The notes under the pieces: model-generated
Told to the model about the DNA's origin: nothing
Seen by the model: only the letters and a program-made list of their open reading frames with translations
Database searches by the model: none
Part shown: in pieces, positions 25,725 to 35,551 of the stretch
Position numbering within the stretch: position 1 is the first letter of the stretch
Layout of the letters: each line of letters begins with the position of its first letter
Source: Bradyrhizobium sp. AS23.2
GTDB taxonomy: Bacteria; Pseudomonadota; Alphaproteobacteria; Rhizobiales; Xanthobacteraceae
Direction of reading: 5' to 3'
DNA: 46,055 nt
NCBI RefSeq assembly: GCF_001908185.1
Contig: NZ_LGHM01000032.1
Location: 1 to 46,055, forward strand
Made by a program: the position numbers and the translations under genes

Positions 25725-26972
25725 CTACCGCGTAAACCGTGCGACCAGCTCGACATGCGGCGTGTGCCGGAACTGGTCTACCGGCACTACTGTGTCGATC
25801 CTGTAGCCGCCATCGATCAAGAGCCGCGCGTCGCGGGCGAAGGTTGCGACGTTGCAGGAGACCGCGATCACGACCGGCACCTTGCTCGCGGCAAGCTTCA
25901 GTGCCTGCGCCTGCGCGCCCTGGCGCGGGGGATCGAACACCACGGCGTCGACATCGCGCAACTCCTGCGGCACCAGGGGACGGCGGAACAGGTCGCGCGG
26001 CTCGGCCTTGATCGGCTTGAGTCCCGGCGTACGCGCTGCCTTCGCGAGCGCGGCGACCGCACCGGCGTCGCTGTCATAGGCGGTGACGCGGGCCTTCTCG
26101 GCGAGCCGGAGCGCGAACGGGCCGACGCCGCAGAAGAGATCGGCGACTTCCTTGGCCTTGCCGACGCGCTCAGCGACGAGAGACGCAAGCGTCTCTTCGC
26201 CCGCCATGGTCGCCTGCAGGAACGATCCCGGCGGCAGCGTCACTTCGGCGCGGCCCATCTGCACCGTCGGCGCCAGGCGTTGCAGCACCAGCTCGCCATG
26301 CCGCGTCAGCCGCGCCAGGCGATGCTGTTCGGCGACGCGCGACAGCGCCGTGACCAGCGGCGTCGGCAGCGGACCGGAGCCGCGCACGTCGACGTCGAGG
26401 CCGTTGGCGGTGGCGGTGACCTGGATGTCCAGCGGTTTCGTCACCGGCATCCTGGACGTCAGCGGCTCGGCAAGCGCCCAGGCGGCATCGATCGCACCCT
26501 CGAGCGCGGGATCGAGGATGGGGCAGCGATGGATCGGGATGACGTCGTGCGAACTCGTCGCCGAGAAGCCGACCTTGAGGACGTTATGCGTGCCGAACCG
26601 GCCGTGCAGCGTGACGCGCCGGCGCCCCATACCATGGGCATCGACCAGCGGCGCGACCTCGCAATCGACGCCGGCCTGCGCCAGCGTCTCGACCACGATG
26701 CCGCGCTTCCAGGCGCGATACGGCTCGGCCGCCCAGTGCTGGATCGCGCAGCCGCCACAGACGCCGAAGTGCGGGCAGAACGGCTCGACGCGCTCGGGAC
26801 TTGCGACGTCGACTGCGAGCAGCTTGCGGCGATCAGGATGATTGCCCGCGACATGGTCGACCTCGACGGTTTCGCCGCCGAGCGCATAGGGCACGTAGAT
26901 CGCATCACCCGTAGCGAGCGAGACGCCGTCGCCGCGATGGCCGACATGATCGATCTTCAGGCGCTCAACCAC
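25725..26972 (-). CDS. RlmD/RumA-like 5-methyluridine RNA methyltransferase
   Basis: A 415-residue class I RNA methyltransferase of the TrmA/RlmD family. A TRAM-like N-terminus ([15 protein letters not shown]) is followed by the Fe-S cysteines in [15 protein letters not shown], the SAM motif [22 protein letters not shown], and the catalytic Cys in [11 protein letters not shown]. coli RlmD methylates U1939 of 23S rRNA; the exact site here is not known. ATG/GTG region 26972 overlaps the end of the tlyA gene by 8 bp, so the two are cotranscribed. Confidence 0.9.
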   Translation of the reverse strand: MVERLKIDHVGHRGDGVSLATGDAIYVPYALGGETVEVDHVAGNHPDRRKLLAVDVASPERVEPFCPHFGVCGGCAIQHWAAEPYRAWKRGIVVETLAQAGVDCEVAPLVDAHGMGRRRVTLHGRFGTHNVLKVGFSATSSHDVIPIHRCPILDPALEGAIDAAWALAEPLTSRMPVTKPLDIQVTATANGLDVDVRGSGPLPTPLVTALSRVAEQHRLARLTRHGELVLQRLAPTVQMGRAEVTLPPGSFLQATMAGEETLASLVAERVGKAKEVADLFCGVGPFALRLAEKARVTAYDSDAGAVAALAKAARTPGLKPIKAEPRDLFRRPLVPQELRDVDAVVFDPPRQGAQAQALKLAASKVPVVIAVSCNVATFARDARLLIDGGYRIDTVVPVDQFRHTPHVELVARFTR

Positions 26973-27702
26973 GGCGTGCGCCCAGGAAGAATTCGACGTT
27001 GCCGTCGCCGCCCGTGATCGGGGAGGGGAACACTTCGATGTCAGTGCAGCCGAGCGAGGCCGCGAAAGCCGCGATGTCGCCGCAGATCTCCTGGTGGACG
27101 GCGGCGTCGCGGATGATCCCCTTCTTGTTGTGCTTCCGCTCGGCCTCGAATTGTGGCTTGATCAGCGCCAGCAGGCTCATCGGCGCCGCGGCAAGCGAGA
27201 GCGCGACCGGCAGCACGATCTTCAGCGAGATGAAGCTGACATCGATCACGACGACATCGGGCCGCGCCGGCAGGCGCTTGCCGTCATAGCTGCGGATGTC
27301 GGTTTCCTCCATCGACACGATCTTGGGGTGACCGCGCAGCGATGGATGCAACTGGCTGGTGCCGACATCGACCGCGAACACCAGGCTCGCGCCGTTCGCC
27401 AGCAGTACCTCGGTGAAGCCGCCAGTGGAAGCGCCGACGTCGAGGCAGACATGATCCTCGATCTCGATCGGATAGCGCTCCAGCGCGCCCGCGAGCTTGA
27501 CGCCACCGCGGGAGACATAGGGGTGCGCAGGTTCGGCATGGATCACCGCATCCTCGGCGATCGTCTCCGATGGCTTTGAAACCAGCTTGTCATCGGCCGT
27601 GACGAGGCCGGCTTCGATCGCCGCGCGCGCTCGCGCCCGGCTCTCGAACAGGCCGCGCTCGACCAGCAGAATATCCGCGCGCTTGCGGGAAGGGGACATC
27701 AC
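26965..27702 (-). CDS. tlyA: TlyA-family rRNA 2'-O-methyltransferase (S4 domain)
   Basis: A 245-residue protein. The N-terminal S4 RNA-binding domain ([27 protein letters not shown]) is followed by an FtsJ-like methyltransferase with [17 protein letters not shown] (SAM site), [13 protein letters not shown] and [17 protein letters not shown], and [12 protein letters not shown] at the end. TlyA enzymes methylate ribose in 16S/23S rRNA, and relatives have been called haemolysins; RNA methylation is the likely job. Lies between the deoxyribosyltransferase gene (24 bp upstream) and the RlmD-like gene. Confidence 0.9.
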   Translation of the reverse strand: MMSPSRKRADILLVERGLFESRARARAAIEAGLVTADDKLVSKPSETIAEDAVIHAEPAHPYVSRGGVKLAGALERYPIEIEDHVCLDVGASTGGFTEVLLANGASLVFAVDVGTSQLHPSLRGHPKIVSMEETDIRSYDGKRLPARPDVVVIDVSFISLKIVLPVALSLAAAPMSLLALIKPQFEAERKHNKKGIIRDAAVHQEICGDIAAFAASLGCTDIEVFPSPITGGDGNVEFFLGARRG

Positions 27703-27726
27703 GCTCTCATGGGATGACCGATACGC

Positions 27727-28281
27727 TTATGTAACCATCAATCGCGCGGCCGCCATCCGGACGCAAGCCTCGAACGCGGCCAGGTCATGCCAGACGTCAA
27801 CCGGCATCGTGGCCGGCGTCACCAGCGGGCAGCCATGCAGCTCCAGCGCATGGATCATCATGAGGTTGTCGACAAGGCCAAAGTCCTCGACGGTCAGCCC
27901 CTGCGGGTCGACTAGCCGCCCGTCTTCGGACGTGACATTCACCAAGCGGCCAAGGCGGTCAGCGTAGTTGCTGCCGTCGTTGGAATAGGCCAGGCAGACC
28001 TTTCGGCGACCGGCCATGTAGCCGAGCTCGTAGACGGTGCCGGGATCCGCGCCGGCCCCGCGGAACGGGGTGAGATTGGCGATGATGGCATCGGCCTCAT
28101 CCATCATTGCCTCGTTGCCGCAGAAGATCTGATGCGAGGCGTCAGGCGCGGTGAGGTCGATCTCATTGTCGAGGGGATAGAGGCCGGTGAGCCCGTGCGC
28201 AGCGCAGATCGCGGCCTTGCGCCGGCCGACAGCAACTGCATCCGGCAGGAACACGTCGGGGCCTGCCAGATAGATTTTCAT
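27727..28281 (-). CDS. Nucleoside 2-deoxyribosyltransferase
   Basis: A 184-residue member of PF05014. Signs: MKIYLAGPDVFLPDA at the N-terminus, DEADAIIANLTPFRGAGADPGTVYELGYMAG holding the nucleophile Glu in the YELGYM part, and a C-terminal HALELHG helix. Such enzymes swap the base on 2-deoxynucleosides or split nucleotides (the Rcl/DNPH1 type). Which activity applies is open. It sits between dxs and tlyA on the same strand; in related genomes dxs and tlyA are often direct neighbours, so it may be an insert. Confidence 0.87.
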   Translation of the reverse strand: MKIYLAGPDVFLPDAVAVGRRKAAICAAHGLTGLYPLDNEIDLTAPDASHQIFCGNEAMMDEADAIIANLTPFRGAGADPGTVYELGYMAGRRKVCLAYSNDGSNYADRLGRLVNVTSEDGRLVDPQGLTVEDFGLVDNLMMIHALELHGCPLVTPATMPVDVWHDLAAFEACVRMAAARLMVT

Positions 28282-28376
28282 GAGAGCACCGATCGAGAGG
28301 GTGTCGAGTTACCACGGCATCGGCGGTGCGAAACCTCTCCCGGAGGGAGAGGTGGGATTCAGCGTCTGCTTCGCCG

Positions 28377-30305
28377 TCAGGCGAGCTTGACCGTCTCGGT
28401 CTTCGCGTCCTTGCCGAGGGCTTCGAACACCTTGGCGACGATGCCCTTGGCGTCGAGGCCGGCGCCGGCGTACATCGCGTTCGGCGTGTCGTGGTCCTGG
28501 AACACGTCGGGGAGCACCATCGAGCGGAACTTGACCATTCCGCTGTCGAGCACGCCCTGATCGGTCAGGAACTGCGCGACATGCGAGCCGAAGCCGCCGA
28601 CCGAGCCTTCCTCGATCGTGATCAGGATCTCGTGGTCGCGGGCGAGCTTGAGCACCAGCTCGGTGTCCAGCGGCTTCATGAAGCGCGCATCCGCGATCGT
28701 GGTCGAAAGGCCATGGGCTGCGAGCTCGTCGGCCGCCTTCTCGCATTCGGCAAGGCGCGTGCCGAAGGAGAGCAGGGCGATCTTGTTGCCCTGGCGGATC
28801 ATGCGGCCCTTGCCGATCTCGAGGGGAATGCCGACTTCGGGCATCTCGACGCCGCGGCCTTCGCCGCGCGGATAGCGCAGCGAGCTCGGACGGTCGTCGA
28901 TCGCGACCTGGGTCGCCACCATGTGCACCAGCTCGGCTTCGTCGGCCGCCGCCATGATGACCATGTTCGGCAGACAGCCGAGATAGGCGTTGTCGAACGA
29001 GCCGGCATGGGTCGCGCCGTCGGCGCCGACGAGGCCGGCGCGGTCGATGGCGAAGCGGACCGGCAGGTTCTGGATCGCGACGTCATGCACGATCTGGTCG
29101 TAGCCGCGTTGCAGGAAGGTCGAGTAGATCGCGCAGAACGGCTTGTAGCCTTCGGTCGCAAGACCGGCGGCGAACGTCACCGCGTGCTGCTCGGCGATGC
29201 CGACGTCGAAGGTGCGGTCCGGGAACGCCTTGTTGAAGATGTCGACGCCGGTGCCGGACGGCATCGCCGCGGTAATGGCGACGATCTTGTCGTCCTTCTG
29301 AGCTTCCTTGACGAGGCTCTGGCCGAACACGTTCTGGTAGGCCGGCGCATTCGGCTTGGCCTTGGCCTGGGTGCCGGTCGCGACGTCGAACTTGACGACT
29401 GCATGGTACTTGTCGGCGGAAGCTTCCGCCGGGCCGTAGCCCTTGCCCTTCTGCGTCACGACGTGGACGAGGATCGGGCCGGTCTCCATGTCGCGCACGT
29501 TCTTCAGCACCGGCAGCAGATGGTCGAGGTTATGGCCGTCGATCGGGCCGACGTAATAGAAGCCAAGCTCCTCGAACAGCGTGCCGCCGTCCATCATGAA
29601 GCCGCGGGAATATTCCTCGACGCGGTTGGCGCGGTTGGCGATGATCTTGGGCAGACGCTTGTTGATCTGCTTGGCCGCATCGCGCAGCGTGCGATAGGTC
29701 TTGCCGGAGTAGAGGCGCGACAGATACGCGCTCATCGCGCCGACCGGCGGCGCAATCGACATGTCGTTGTCGTTGAGGATGACGATCAGGCGCGAGTTCA
29801 TGGCGCCTGCGTTGTTCATGGCCTCATAGGCCATGCCTGCCGACATCGCGCCGTCACCGATCACCGCGATAACGTTGTTCTTGCCGCCGGAGAGGTCGCG
29901 CGCCACGGCCATACCGAGGCCGGCCGAGATCGAGGTCGAGGAATGCGCCGCGCCGAACGGATCGTAATCGCTCTCGCTGCGCTTGGTGAAGCCGGACAGG
30001 CCGCCGCCGGTGCGCAGCGTGCGGATGCGGTCGCGCCGGCCGGTGAGGATCTTGTGCGGATAGGCCTGGTGGCCGACGTCCCAGATCAGCCGGTCGCGCG
30101 GCGTGTCGAAGACGTAATGGATCGCGGTGGTGAGCTCGACCACGCCGAGACCTGCCCCGAAGTGACCGCCGGTCACCGAGACGGCATCGATGGTCTCCTG
30201 CCGCAACTCGTCGGCGACCTGGCGAACCTGCTCGATCTTGAGCTTGCGCAGGTCATCCGGCGTCTGGATGGTGTCGAGAAGCGGCGTTTTACTGTATGCG
30301 TTCAC
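28377..30305 (-). CDS. dxs: 1-deoxy-D-xylulose-5-phosphate synthase
   Basis: A 642-residue thiamine-diphosphate enzyme that joins pyruvate and glyceraldehyde 3-phosphate, the first step of the MEP isoprenoid pathway. Signs: [17 protein letters not shown] with the active-site His, [15 protein letters not shown], the ThDP motif [16 protein letters not shown]...[32 protein letters not shown] with the catalytic Glu, and [18 protein letters not shown] 30305 ([12 protein letters not shown]) matches the usual N-terminus; the ATG at 30362 would add 19 non-conserved residues. Confidence 0.96.
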   Translation of the reverse strand: MNAYSKTPLLDTIQTPDDLRKLKIEQVRQVADELRQETIDAVSVTGGHFGAGLGVVELTTAIHYVFDTPRDRLIWDVGHQAYPHKILTGRRDRIRTLRTGGGLSGFTKRSESDYDPFGAAHSSTSISAGLGMAVARDLSGGKNNVIAVIGDGAMSAGMAYEAMNNAGAMNSRLIVILNDNDMSIAPPVGAMSAYLSRLYSGKTYRTLRDAAKQINKRLPKIIANRANRVEEYSRGFMMDGGTLFEELGFYYVGPIDGHNLDHLLPVLKNVRDMETGPILVHVVTQKGKGYGPAEASADKYHAVVKFDVATGTQAKAKPNAPAYQNVFGQSLVKEAQKDDKIVAITAAMPSGTGVDIFNKAFPDRTFDVGIAEQHAVTFAAGLATEGYKPFCAIYSTFLQRGYDQIVHDVAIQNLPVRFAIDRAGLVGADGATHAGSFDNAYLGCLPNMVIMAAADEAELVHMVATQVAIDDRPSSLRYPRGEGRGVEMPEVGIPLEIGKGRMIRQGNKIALLSFGTRLAECEKAADELAAHGLSTTIADARFMKPLDTELVLKLARDHEILITIEEGSVGGFGSHVAQFLTDQGVLDSGMVKFRSMVLPDVFQDHDTPNAMYAGAGLDAKGIVAKVFEALGKDAKTETVKLA

Positions 30306-30895
30306 GGCGATTTCCAATTTGTCAGCGCCGGAAGGTCGTTCCGGTGCGCGATGGGTTTGCACAATATCGGCGCAGCGCGAGTCCTTAAACCGTCGGAGCC
30401 ACCTGCATGGGGCAAAGCCCCGTCTTCAAGCTTAGGTGAGCTTAAGTACGCTCCGGTTCAGTCTCTGTGATCCCTGTCACTTAGATCGGCTTCGTCCGTC
30501 CCAGCCAATTTCATTAGCAGTTTGAAGCGCTTGTCGTCGGTAGTCTCTGCCCACGCAAGGCTTACAAAAAGCCACACTCCGCGCAGCTTTACACCAAAGC
30601 TTCGCCCAAAGCCAACCCGCCGGACCGATAACGGGCATGCAGCTGCAACCAGCGGGCCAGATTGGTTAATCGTGGCGTCGCCGGAAGGGTTCCAGTCTTG
30701 CCCGGTTCCTCTGCAGGGTTTTGGGCGAGAGGGAGGCCGTTTTGGCCGGATTCGTGAGGCTGAAAGGCCGCCACACGGAAATTCTACGATTTTCGCGCCC
30801 GGTCCCCCGGCCCCGCTGAACGGAACAGCGGCGTGCGCTTATGAAAAATTGCAGGCTGCCGATGCCCGAAACGGGCGGCTTTGAAGGGCCGGCCC
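30306..30895. other. Intergenic region between xseB and dxs
   Basis: About 590 bp without a convincing gene. In E. coli ispA lies between xseB and dxs; nothing like a prenyl synthase is here. Visible items are AGCTTAGGTGAGCTTAAG near 30429-30446, a GGGCCGGCCC palindrome at 30889-30898 overlapping the end of xseB, and short AT-rich runs near 30560-30600. The dxs promoter should lie in the left part. A ~120-codon open frame exists on the plus strand but has no family-like sequence. Confidence 0.45.
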
Positions 30896-31147
30896 TTACT
30901 GCACGTCGAGCGGCGCGGTTCCGGCGGCCTGGCCGCTGGCATCGGTGGTGATCTTGTCGACGCGCGCCTCGGCCTGGCGCAGCAGTTCCTCGCAGCGGCG
31001 CTTCAGGGCTTCGCCGCGCTCGTAGATCGTCACGGACTCTTCGAGCGGCACCTTGCCGTCCTCGAGCCGCTTCACGATCGTCTCGAGTTCCTCGATCGCG
31101 CGCTCGAAGGTGAGCCTGGAGACGTCGACTTGGGTATTTTCGGCCAT
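30896..31147 (-). CDS. xseB: Exodeoxyribonuclease VII small subunit
   Basis: An 83-residue helical protein with the family core LTFERAIEELETIVKRLEDGKVPLEESVTIYERGEALKRRCEELL. Several copies coat the XseA large subunit to form exonuclease VII, which degrades single-stranded DNA. xseA is not in the window. It lies between the histone-deacetylase-family gene and dxs, all on the minus strand. Confidence 0.95.
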   Translation of the reverse strand: MAENTQVDVSRLTFERAIEELETIVKRLEDGKVPLEESVTIYERGEALKRRCEELLRQAEARVDKITTDASGQAAGTAPLDVQ

Positions 31148-31223
31148 ATCCGTTTCCGATTGCCCGGTTCGCTTTCCTCAACGAGAAAACAGAGTTTTGC
31201 GGGCGTAATGTGGCGGGTGTCTA

Positions 31224-31273
31224 GAGCATGATCCGGAAAAATGTGCAGCGGTTTTTCCGATAAGATCATGCTC
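31224..31273. repeat. Dispersed palindrome, AGCATGATC family (type 3), compact copy
   Basis: Arms GAGCATGATC and GATCATGCTC, inner arms GGAAAAA and TTTTTCC. It is the short version of the element at 7247-7342 and sits between the HDAC-family gene and xseB. Confidence 0.8.
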
Positions 31274-31283
31274 AAACAATAAC

Positions 31284-31326
31284 CTAAAGCGCGATTGCGA
31301 TTTATCCCAATCTCATCGCGCTTTAG
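31284..31326. repeat. Palindrome CTAAAGCGCGAT...ATCGCGCTTTAG
   Basis: A 12-bp perfect inverted repeat with a 19-nt loop. The right arm contains the stop codon of the HDAC-family gene, so the hairpin forms at the very 3' end of that transcript. It may act as a terminator or mRNA end hairpin; a T run is missing. Confidence 0.7.
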
Positions 31327-32252
31327 GCGCCCATCAGGGCGCCGACATGCGCCGTAACAGATTCTTTCAGTCCTTGCAGGTCATAGCCGCCCTCGAGCAC
31401 CGAAACAACGCGACCCCCGGCGGTGTTGTCGGCAAGATCCATCAGCTTGCGCGTCACCCAGGCGTAGTCCTCCGCGCGCAGGTTCAGCGAGGCCAGCGGA
31501 TCGCGGTAATGCGCATCGAAGCCTGCGGAGATGATGACAAGCTCGGGGCTGAACTTCGTCAGTTGCGGCAGGATCAGGTCCTCGAACGCGGAGCGGAATT
31601 CCGGCCCGCCGTCCTCGGAGGCGAGCGGCGCGTTGACGATGGTGTCGTGGTCGCCGCGCTCGCCGCGTGCGCCGGTGCCTGGAAACAGCGGCATCTGATG
31701 GGTCGAGCAGTACATCACCGTCGGGTCCGACCAGAAGATGTCCTGCGTGCCGTTGCCGTGATGCACGTCGAAATCGACGATCGCCGCACGCTTGATGCCG
31801 TATTTGCGCTGCGCGTGGCGCGCGGCGATCGCGACATTGTCGAAGAAGCAGAAGCCCATTGGCTTGCCGATCTCGGCGTGATGGCCGGGCGGGCGCACCG
31901 CGACGAAGGCGTTGCGATGCTCGCCCGCCATCACTGCCTCGGTCGCCGCGACCGCGCCGCCGACGCCGCGCATCACTGCTTCCCACGTGCCCGGCGACAT
32001 CGAGGTGTCGCCGTCGATATAGATCTGTCCGCTGGTCGGCGCGATGTGACGCAGCTCGGTGACGTAATGCTCGTTGTGGCACAGCGTGACGAGATCGAGA
32101 TCGCCCTCCGGCGCCTGGTCGCGCACCAGATACTGGAAACGCTCATGCGACAGCGCTTCTTCCACCGCACGCAGGCGATCCGGTCGCTCGGGGTGTCCCG
32201 GCGGCGTGACGTGGTCGAGGCAGGCCTTGTGGGAGAGGAGAAGCGTGCTCAT
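31323..32252 (-). CDS. Histone deacetylase family protein (acetylpolyamine amidohydrolase-like)
   Basis: A 309-residue zinc amidohydrolase. Signs: [15 protein letters not shown] near the N-terminus, [25 protein letters not shown] with the active-site His pair, [16 protein letters not shown] with zinc ligands Asp and His, and [17 protein letters not shown] with the third ligand Asp. Family members remove acetyl groups from lysines or polyamines; bacterial substrate is open. The frame extends to 32321, but ATG 32252 ([14 protein letters not shown]) is the normal N-terminus. xseB and dxs follow. Confidence 0.9.
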   Translation of the reverse strand: MSTLLLSHKACLDHVTPPGHPERPDRLRAVEEALSHERFQYLVRDQAPEGDLDLVTLCHNEHYVTELRHIAPTSGQIYIDGDTSMSPGTWEAVMRGVGGAVAATEAVMAGEHRNAFVAVRPPGHHAEIGKPMGFCFFDNVAIAARHAQRKYGIKRAAIVDFDVHHGNGTQDIFWSDPTVMYCSTHQMPLFPGTGARGERGDHDTIVNAPLASEDGGPEFRSAFEDLILPQLTKFSPELVIISAGFDAHYRDPLASLNLRAEDYAWVTRKLMDLADNTAGGRVVSVLEGGYDLQGLKESVTAHVGALMGA

Positions 32253-32381
32253 CAGGTCGGCCTCACAGGGAACGGGCTCTTGACGTCGCTTGGCGCATCC
32301 GGCGCCAAAACGCAAACCCAATCTATGCGCTTGGATGGGAATGGCAAAGGGCTGTCCCGTTCCGCCCCCGTTTGATCCGGA

Positions 32382-34040
32382 TCAATTCACGCGCAGGATG
32401 CGGCTCGGTGGCAGCGGACCGATCGGCCCGTGCGCCCGGAAGAACGCGAACAGCGCGTCCGCGTCGTAGCCACCATATTGCGGCGCCGTGCCCTGTTTGG
32501 CGACCGTGAAACCGTCGCCGCCGACCGCGAGGTAATCGTTGAGGGTGACGCGGTAGCCGCTTCCAGGCTCGAGCGGCCTGCCGTTGAGCGTCATCCTGTC
32601 GGCGATGACGCGTTCGCCGAACGGCTTCGACGCGTCCCAGGTATAGCTGAACCCGTTCGACACCTGGAGGATCCGCGGCCGCTTCGGGTCGAGCCATTGC
32701 TGCTCCAGCATGTCCTTGAGCTGGCTGCCTGTGAGCGTCATTGTGACGAGGCGGTTGCGGAACGGCTGGCTCGCGAACACGTCGCCGAAGGACACCGCAC
32801 CGTTCTCCTTCGGAACGATATCGGTGCGGATGCCGCCGGGATTGGTGAGTGCGATGACGGCGCTGCCGTCCCTGGCGTCCTTCGTCGCAGCAAGCTGCGC
32901 GTCCGCAATGACGTCGCCGAGCGCGCTTTCGCCCGCTTCGTTCGGGACGCGCGACAGCGTCTGCGTCACCGATCCGGCCGGTCGGCTGGCAATCGGCGCG
33001 GAGACCTTGTCGTAGGCCTCGATCAGCGCGGTCTGCTCGGGGTCCTTCGCCAGCGAGGCGTTGGCGACGATGACGTTCTCGCCCCTGGCGCTGACGATGT
33101 CGCGCGTTGCCGGGTCGAGCTCGAGATCGATCGCCGTGACCAGCGTGCCGTATTTGTCGCCGCTGGTGACGAGCCGCCCGTCGATGTCGCAGACATAGGC
33201 GCGATGGGTGTGGCCGCTGACGACGACGTCAACGGCGCGGTCGAATTTCTTGACGATGTCGACGATGGGTCCCGTAATGCCCGGGCATTCATTGTAGTCG
33301 CCGGTCGGCTCACCACCCTGATGGATCAGCACGACGATCGCTTCCACGCCGCGCGCCTTCAGGTGCGGCACCAGCGCGTTCACCGTCTCGGCTTCGTCGC
33401 GGAATTCGAGCCCCGCAATGCCGGCGGGCGAGACGATGCCGGCGGTCTCCTTCAAGGTCAGCCCGATGAAGGCGACTGGGATGCCGCCGAATTCCCGGAT
33501 TTCATAGGGCGGCAGCACGCTCTTGCCGGTCGCCGTCTCGATGGTGGAAGCAGCGAGATAATGGAATTTGGCACCGGTGAAGGGATGCGGTCCCTGGCAG
33601 CCGTCGACCGGATGGCAGCCGCCATTCTGCATTCTCAGCAGCTCGGTCTTGCCCTCGTCGAATTCGTGATTGCCGACTGAAGTGATCGCAAGCCCCATCA
33701 TCGAGAGCGACTCGATCGAGGGCTCGTCGTGAAACATCGCCGACTGAAACGGGCTCGCCCCGATCAGGTCGCCGGCGGCAACGAAGATCGTGTTCTTGTG
33801 CCCCTCGCGCAGCTGCTTCACCAGCGTCGCCATGTACTCGGCCCCGCCAGCCGCCACCGCCACCTTTTTGGCCTTGTCCTCGGGATCGCCGATCCGGATA
33901 CCGCCCGGCGGCGGGCGCAGATTGCCGTGGAAATCGTTGATCGCGAGGATGCGGAGCTCGACGGGAGCGGCCGTCTGGGCAGAGGCGGGGAGGGCGGCGA
34001 GTGCCAGGGTGAAGGCGGTCAGGCGGAGAAGATGTCGCAT
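32382..34040 (-). CDS. Bifunctional metallophosphatase/5'-nucleotidase, exported
   Basis: A 552-residue periplasmic nucleotidase of the UshA family. The signal peptide is MRHLLRLTAFTLALAALPASAQ. The N-terminal metallophosphatase domain shows ILAINDFHGNL, the GNHEFDEG motif and SGHTHRAYVC (two-metal site). The C-terminal 5'-nucleotidase domain includes LGDVIADAQL, NPGGIRTDI, FGDVFASQPFRNRL and the substrate-stacking SNGFSYTWD. It should hydrolyse extracellular nucleotides to nucleosides. It is alone on its strand, with a dispersed repeat upstream. Confidence 0.93.
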   Translation of the reverse strand: MRHLLRLTAFTLALAALPASAQTAAPVELRILAINDFHGNLRPPPGGIRIGDPEDKAKKVAVAAGGAEYMATLVKQLREGHKNTIFVAAGDLIGASPFQSAMFHDEPSIESLSMMGLAITSVGNHEFDEGKTELLRMQNGGCHPVDGCQGPHPFTGAKFHYLAASTIETATGKSVLPPYEIREFGGIPVAFIGLTLKETAGIVSPAGIAGLEFRDEAETVNALVPHLKARGVEAIVVLIHQGGEPTGDYNECPGITGPIVDIVKKFDRAVDVVVSGHTHRAYVCDIDGRLVTSGDKYGTLVTAIDLELDPATRDIVSARGENVIVANASLAKDPEQTALIEAYDKVSAPIASRPAGSVTQTLSRVPNEAGESALGDVIADAQLAATKDARDGSAVIALTNPGGIRTDIVPKENGAVSFGDVFASQPFRNRLVTMTLTGSQLKDMLEQQWLDPKRPRILQVSNGFSYTWDASKPFGERVIADRMTLNGRPLEPGSGYRVTLNDYLAVGGDGFTVAKQGTAPQYGGYDADALFAFFRAHGPIGPLPPSRILRVN

Positions 34041-34094
34041 GGAACAAGATTAGTCGTTCCGCGCGAAGATTTCACGAAGCTTGTTTCCGTATCC

Positions 34095-34218
34095 GTCATT
34101 CCGGGGCGCGACGAAGTCGCGAACCCGAAATCCATCGGGCCACAGGTTTGGTGGATGAATGGATTCTCAGATGCGCAATTGCGCATCATAGTTCGCGCGT
34201 CGGGCGCCCCGGAATGAC
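34095..34218. repeat. Dispersed repeat, GTCATTCCGGGGC family (type 2)
   Basis: Almost the same as the element at 1214-1338: GTCATTCCGGGGCGC, AAATCCATCGGGCC, GAATGGATTCTCAGATGCGC, the palindrome TGCGCAATTGCGCA (34172-34185) and the end GCCCCGGAATGAC. Lies between the 5'-nucleotidase start and the crotonase stop. Confidence 0.8.
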
Positions 34219-34245
34219 GGCGGTGGACTGACGCTGCCTAGCGCA

Positions 34246-35004
34246 TCACCGTTTCTTCCTGTTTGCAAATGCGTTGAACGCGGCGATGGCTTCGTCCGAC
34301 TTCAGCCGCTCGCCGAACAGATGGCCCTCCTGGTCGATCCGGCGGGTCAGCTCCTCGGGCGGCGCGCGCAGCAGTTTGCGCGAGGTTGCGACCGCCTCTG
34401 CAGGCAGCCGGCAGATATCGCGTGCCACCTTGCGCGCCTCGACCTCGGTATGTCCCGGCGAGACCACGGTGTTGACGAAGCCTGCCGCGTGCGCCTCCGC
34501 GGCGGTGAAGGTCCGTCCCATCACCAGCATCGCAAAGGCGCGCTGGTAGCCCATCGTGTTCGGCATCAAGAGGCTGGCGGCGCCGACCGGCACGAGGCCG
34601 AGATGGATATAGGGCGCGGAGAAGGTCGCAGCGTTCGAGGCCAGCACGTAGTCGCAGTGGAACAGCATCACGGTGCCGATGCCGATTGACGCGCCATCGA
34701 CGGCCGCGATGATCGGCTTGACGTTGAGGGCGAGCGAATAGAGAAACTTGGCGCCGTCCGACAATGTCTCGGGGCGGGATGTGTCGGCGTGCATGAAATC
34801 TTCGATGTCGTCGCCGGCGGTGAACACGCCGGAGCCGCCAGTGATGATCATGCAACGGATGTCGGGGTTGTTCTGCGCGGTGTCGATCGCGCGGCTCATC
34901 TCCCGATACATGTCCTGCGTGATCGCGTTCTTTTTGCTCGGACGGCGCAGGGTGATCACGCGCGTTCCGCGCTCTTCGGTGACGACGACATTGCCATTCG
35001 GCAT
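34246..35004 (-). CDS. Enoyl-CoA hydratase/isomerase (crotonase) family protein
   Basis: A 252-residue crotonase. Oxyanion-hole segments are CMIITGGSGVFTAGDDIEDF and AAVDGASIGIGTVMLFHCDYVLAS; FSAPYIHLGLVPVGAASLLMP follows. The catalytic Glu positions of classic hydratases are not both evident, so it could be an isomerase or another crotonase activity. The C-terminus with LFGERLKSDEAIAAFNAFANRK is typical. It lies downstream of a decayed MFS gene and near an acyl-CoA dehydrogenase gene on the same strand, suggesting a fatty-acid or acyl-CoA degradation context. Confidence 0.87.
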   Translation of the reverse strand: MPNGNVVVTEERGTRVITLRRPSKKNAITQDMYREMSRAIDTAQNNPDIRCMIITGGSGVFTAGDDIEDFMHADTSRPETLSDGAKFLYSLALNVKPIIAAVDGASIGIGTVMLFHCDYVLASNAATFSAPYIHLGLVPVGAASLLMPNTMGYQRAFAMLVMGRTFTAAEAHAAGFVNTVVSPGHTEVEARKVARDICRLPAEAVATSRKLLRAPPEELTRRIDQEGHLFGERLKSDEAIAAFNAFANRKKR

Positions 35005-35109
35005 AAGGGCCCCCTGCGTTCGCCGCGACGCTTGCCGTGGGCGAGTCTCGCAAGGCAGAGCCTACATGATCTTGCAGGCGTGCCAATCCGCTCGCTCCTC
35101 CGTTTCGAC

Positions 35110-35400
35110 GACGATGCCCCTGATCCCGGCGCATGGCACCCCCGCCACGGCTGTATTCTGTTCGTTCTTGTTCAGAGCACGAGCCCGCTCCAGCGCGAGA
35201 TCGGCAGCACGGCCTTCGCCACCGCGATGGGGTTGGGCACGTCAATCAGCGGCATCGTCAGCGCCTTCGGCCCCGGCATCGTGCGCAGCCTGACCGGCAA
35301 CTGCACGACGGCGTTTGCCCCTCTGCGTCGCGCTCGATCTCGCGGCGGCAGGGATCGTGCTGTGGCGGCCGCGGAGCAGGGCTCGAGAGTCGCACAATCT
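35110..35400 (+). pseudogene. Decayed C-terminal fragment of an MFS transporter
   Basis: Translated pieces on the plus strand give FATAMGLGTSISGIVSAFGPGI (split here: FATAMGLGTSISG + IVSAFGPGI) from ~35212 and, after a one-base shift near 35313, LCVALDLAAAGIVLWRPRSR to ~35400. This is the look of the last two or three helices of an MFS permease. A further shift lies before ~35170 (PATAVFCSFLF). No start, no full-length frame. It faces the two flanking minus-strand genes. The MFS identity is by eye. Confidence 0.5.
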
Positions 35401-35406
35401 ATCACC

Positions 35407-35534
35407 GTCACCCTGAGGTGCCGGAGCGAAGCGGAGGCCTCGAAGGGCGACGGCCCGGGTGCACCGGGGCCGTTCACCCCTCGAGGCTCTCCATGGGACG
35501 CGCTGCGTCCTATGGCTCGCACCTCAGGATGACG
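35407..35534. repeat. Dispersed repeat, GTCACCCTGAGGTG family (type 4)
   Basis: Left end GTCACCCTGAGGTGCC with GGAGCGAAGCGGAGGCCTCG, centre GGCCCGGGTGCACCGGGGCC, right end GGCTCGCACCTCAGGATGAC, which mirrors the left. The element ends 17 bp before the acyl-CoA dehydrogenase stop. It is a different palindromic family from types 1-3. Confidence 0.75.
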
Positions 35535-35551
35535 GGTCGGTGGGAAGCTAG

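Noticed and set aside
28326..30470. A very long plus-strand open frame (714 codons) opposite dxs
   Set aside because: It is the antisense of a certain dxs gene in GC-rich DNA and has no family-like sequence.
30522..30884. A 120-codon plus-strand frame between xseB and dxs
   Set aside because: No domain, no ribosome site, and composition like non-coding DNA.
34789..35532. A 247-codon plus-strand frame as a whole gene
   Set aside because: Its first part is antisense to the crotonase gene and its last part is a dispersed repeat; only the middle looks like an MFS remnant.
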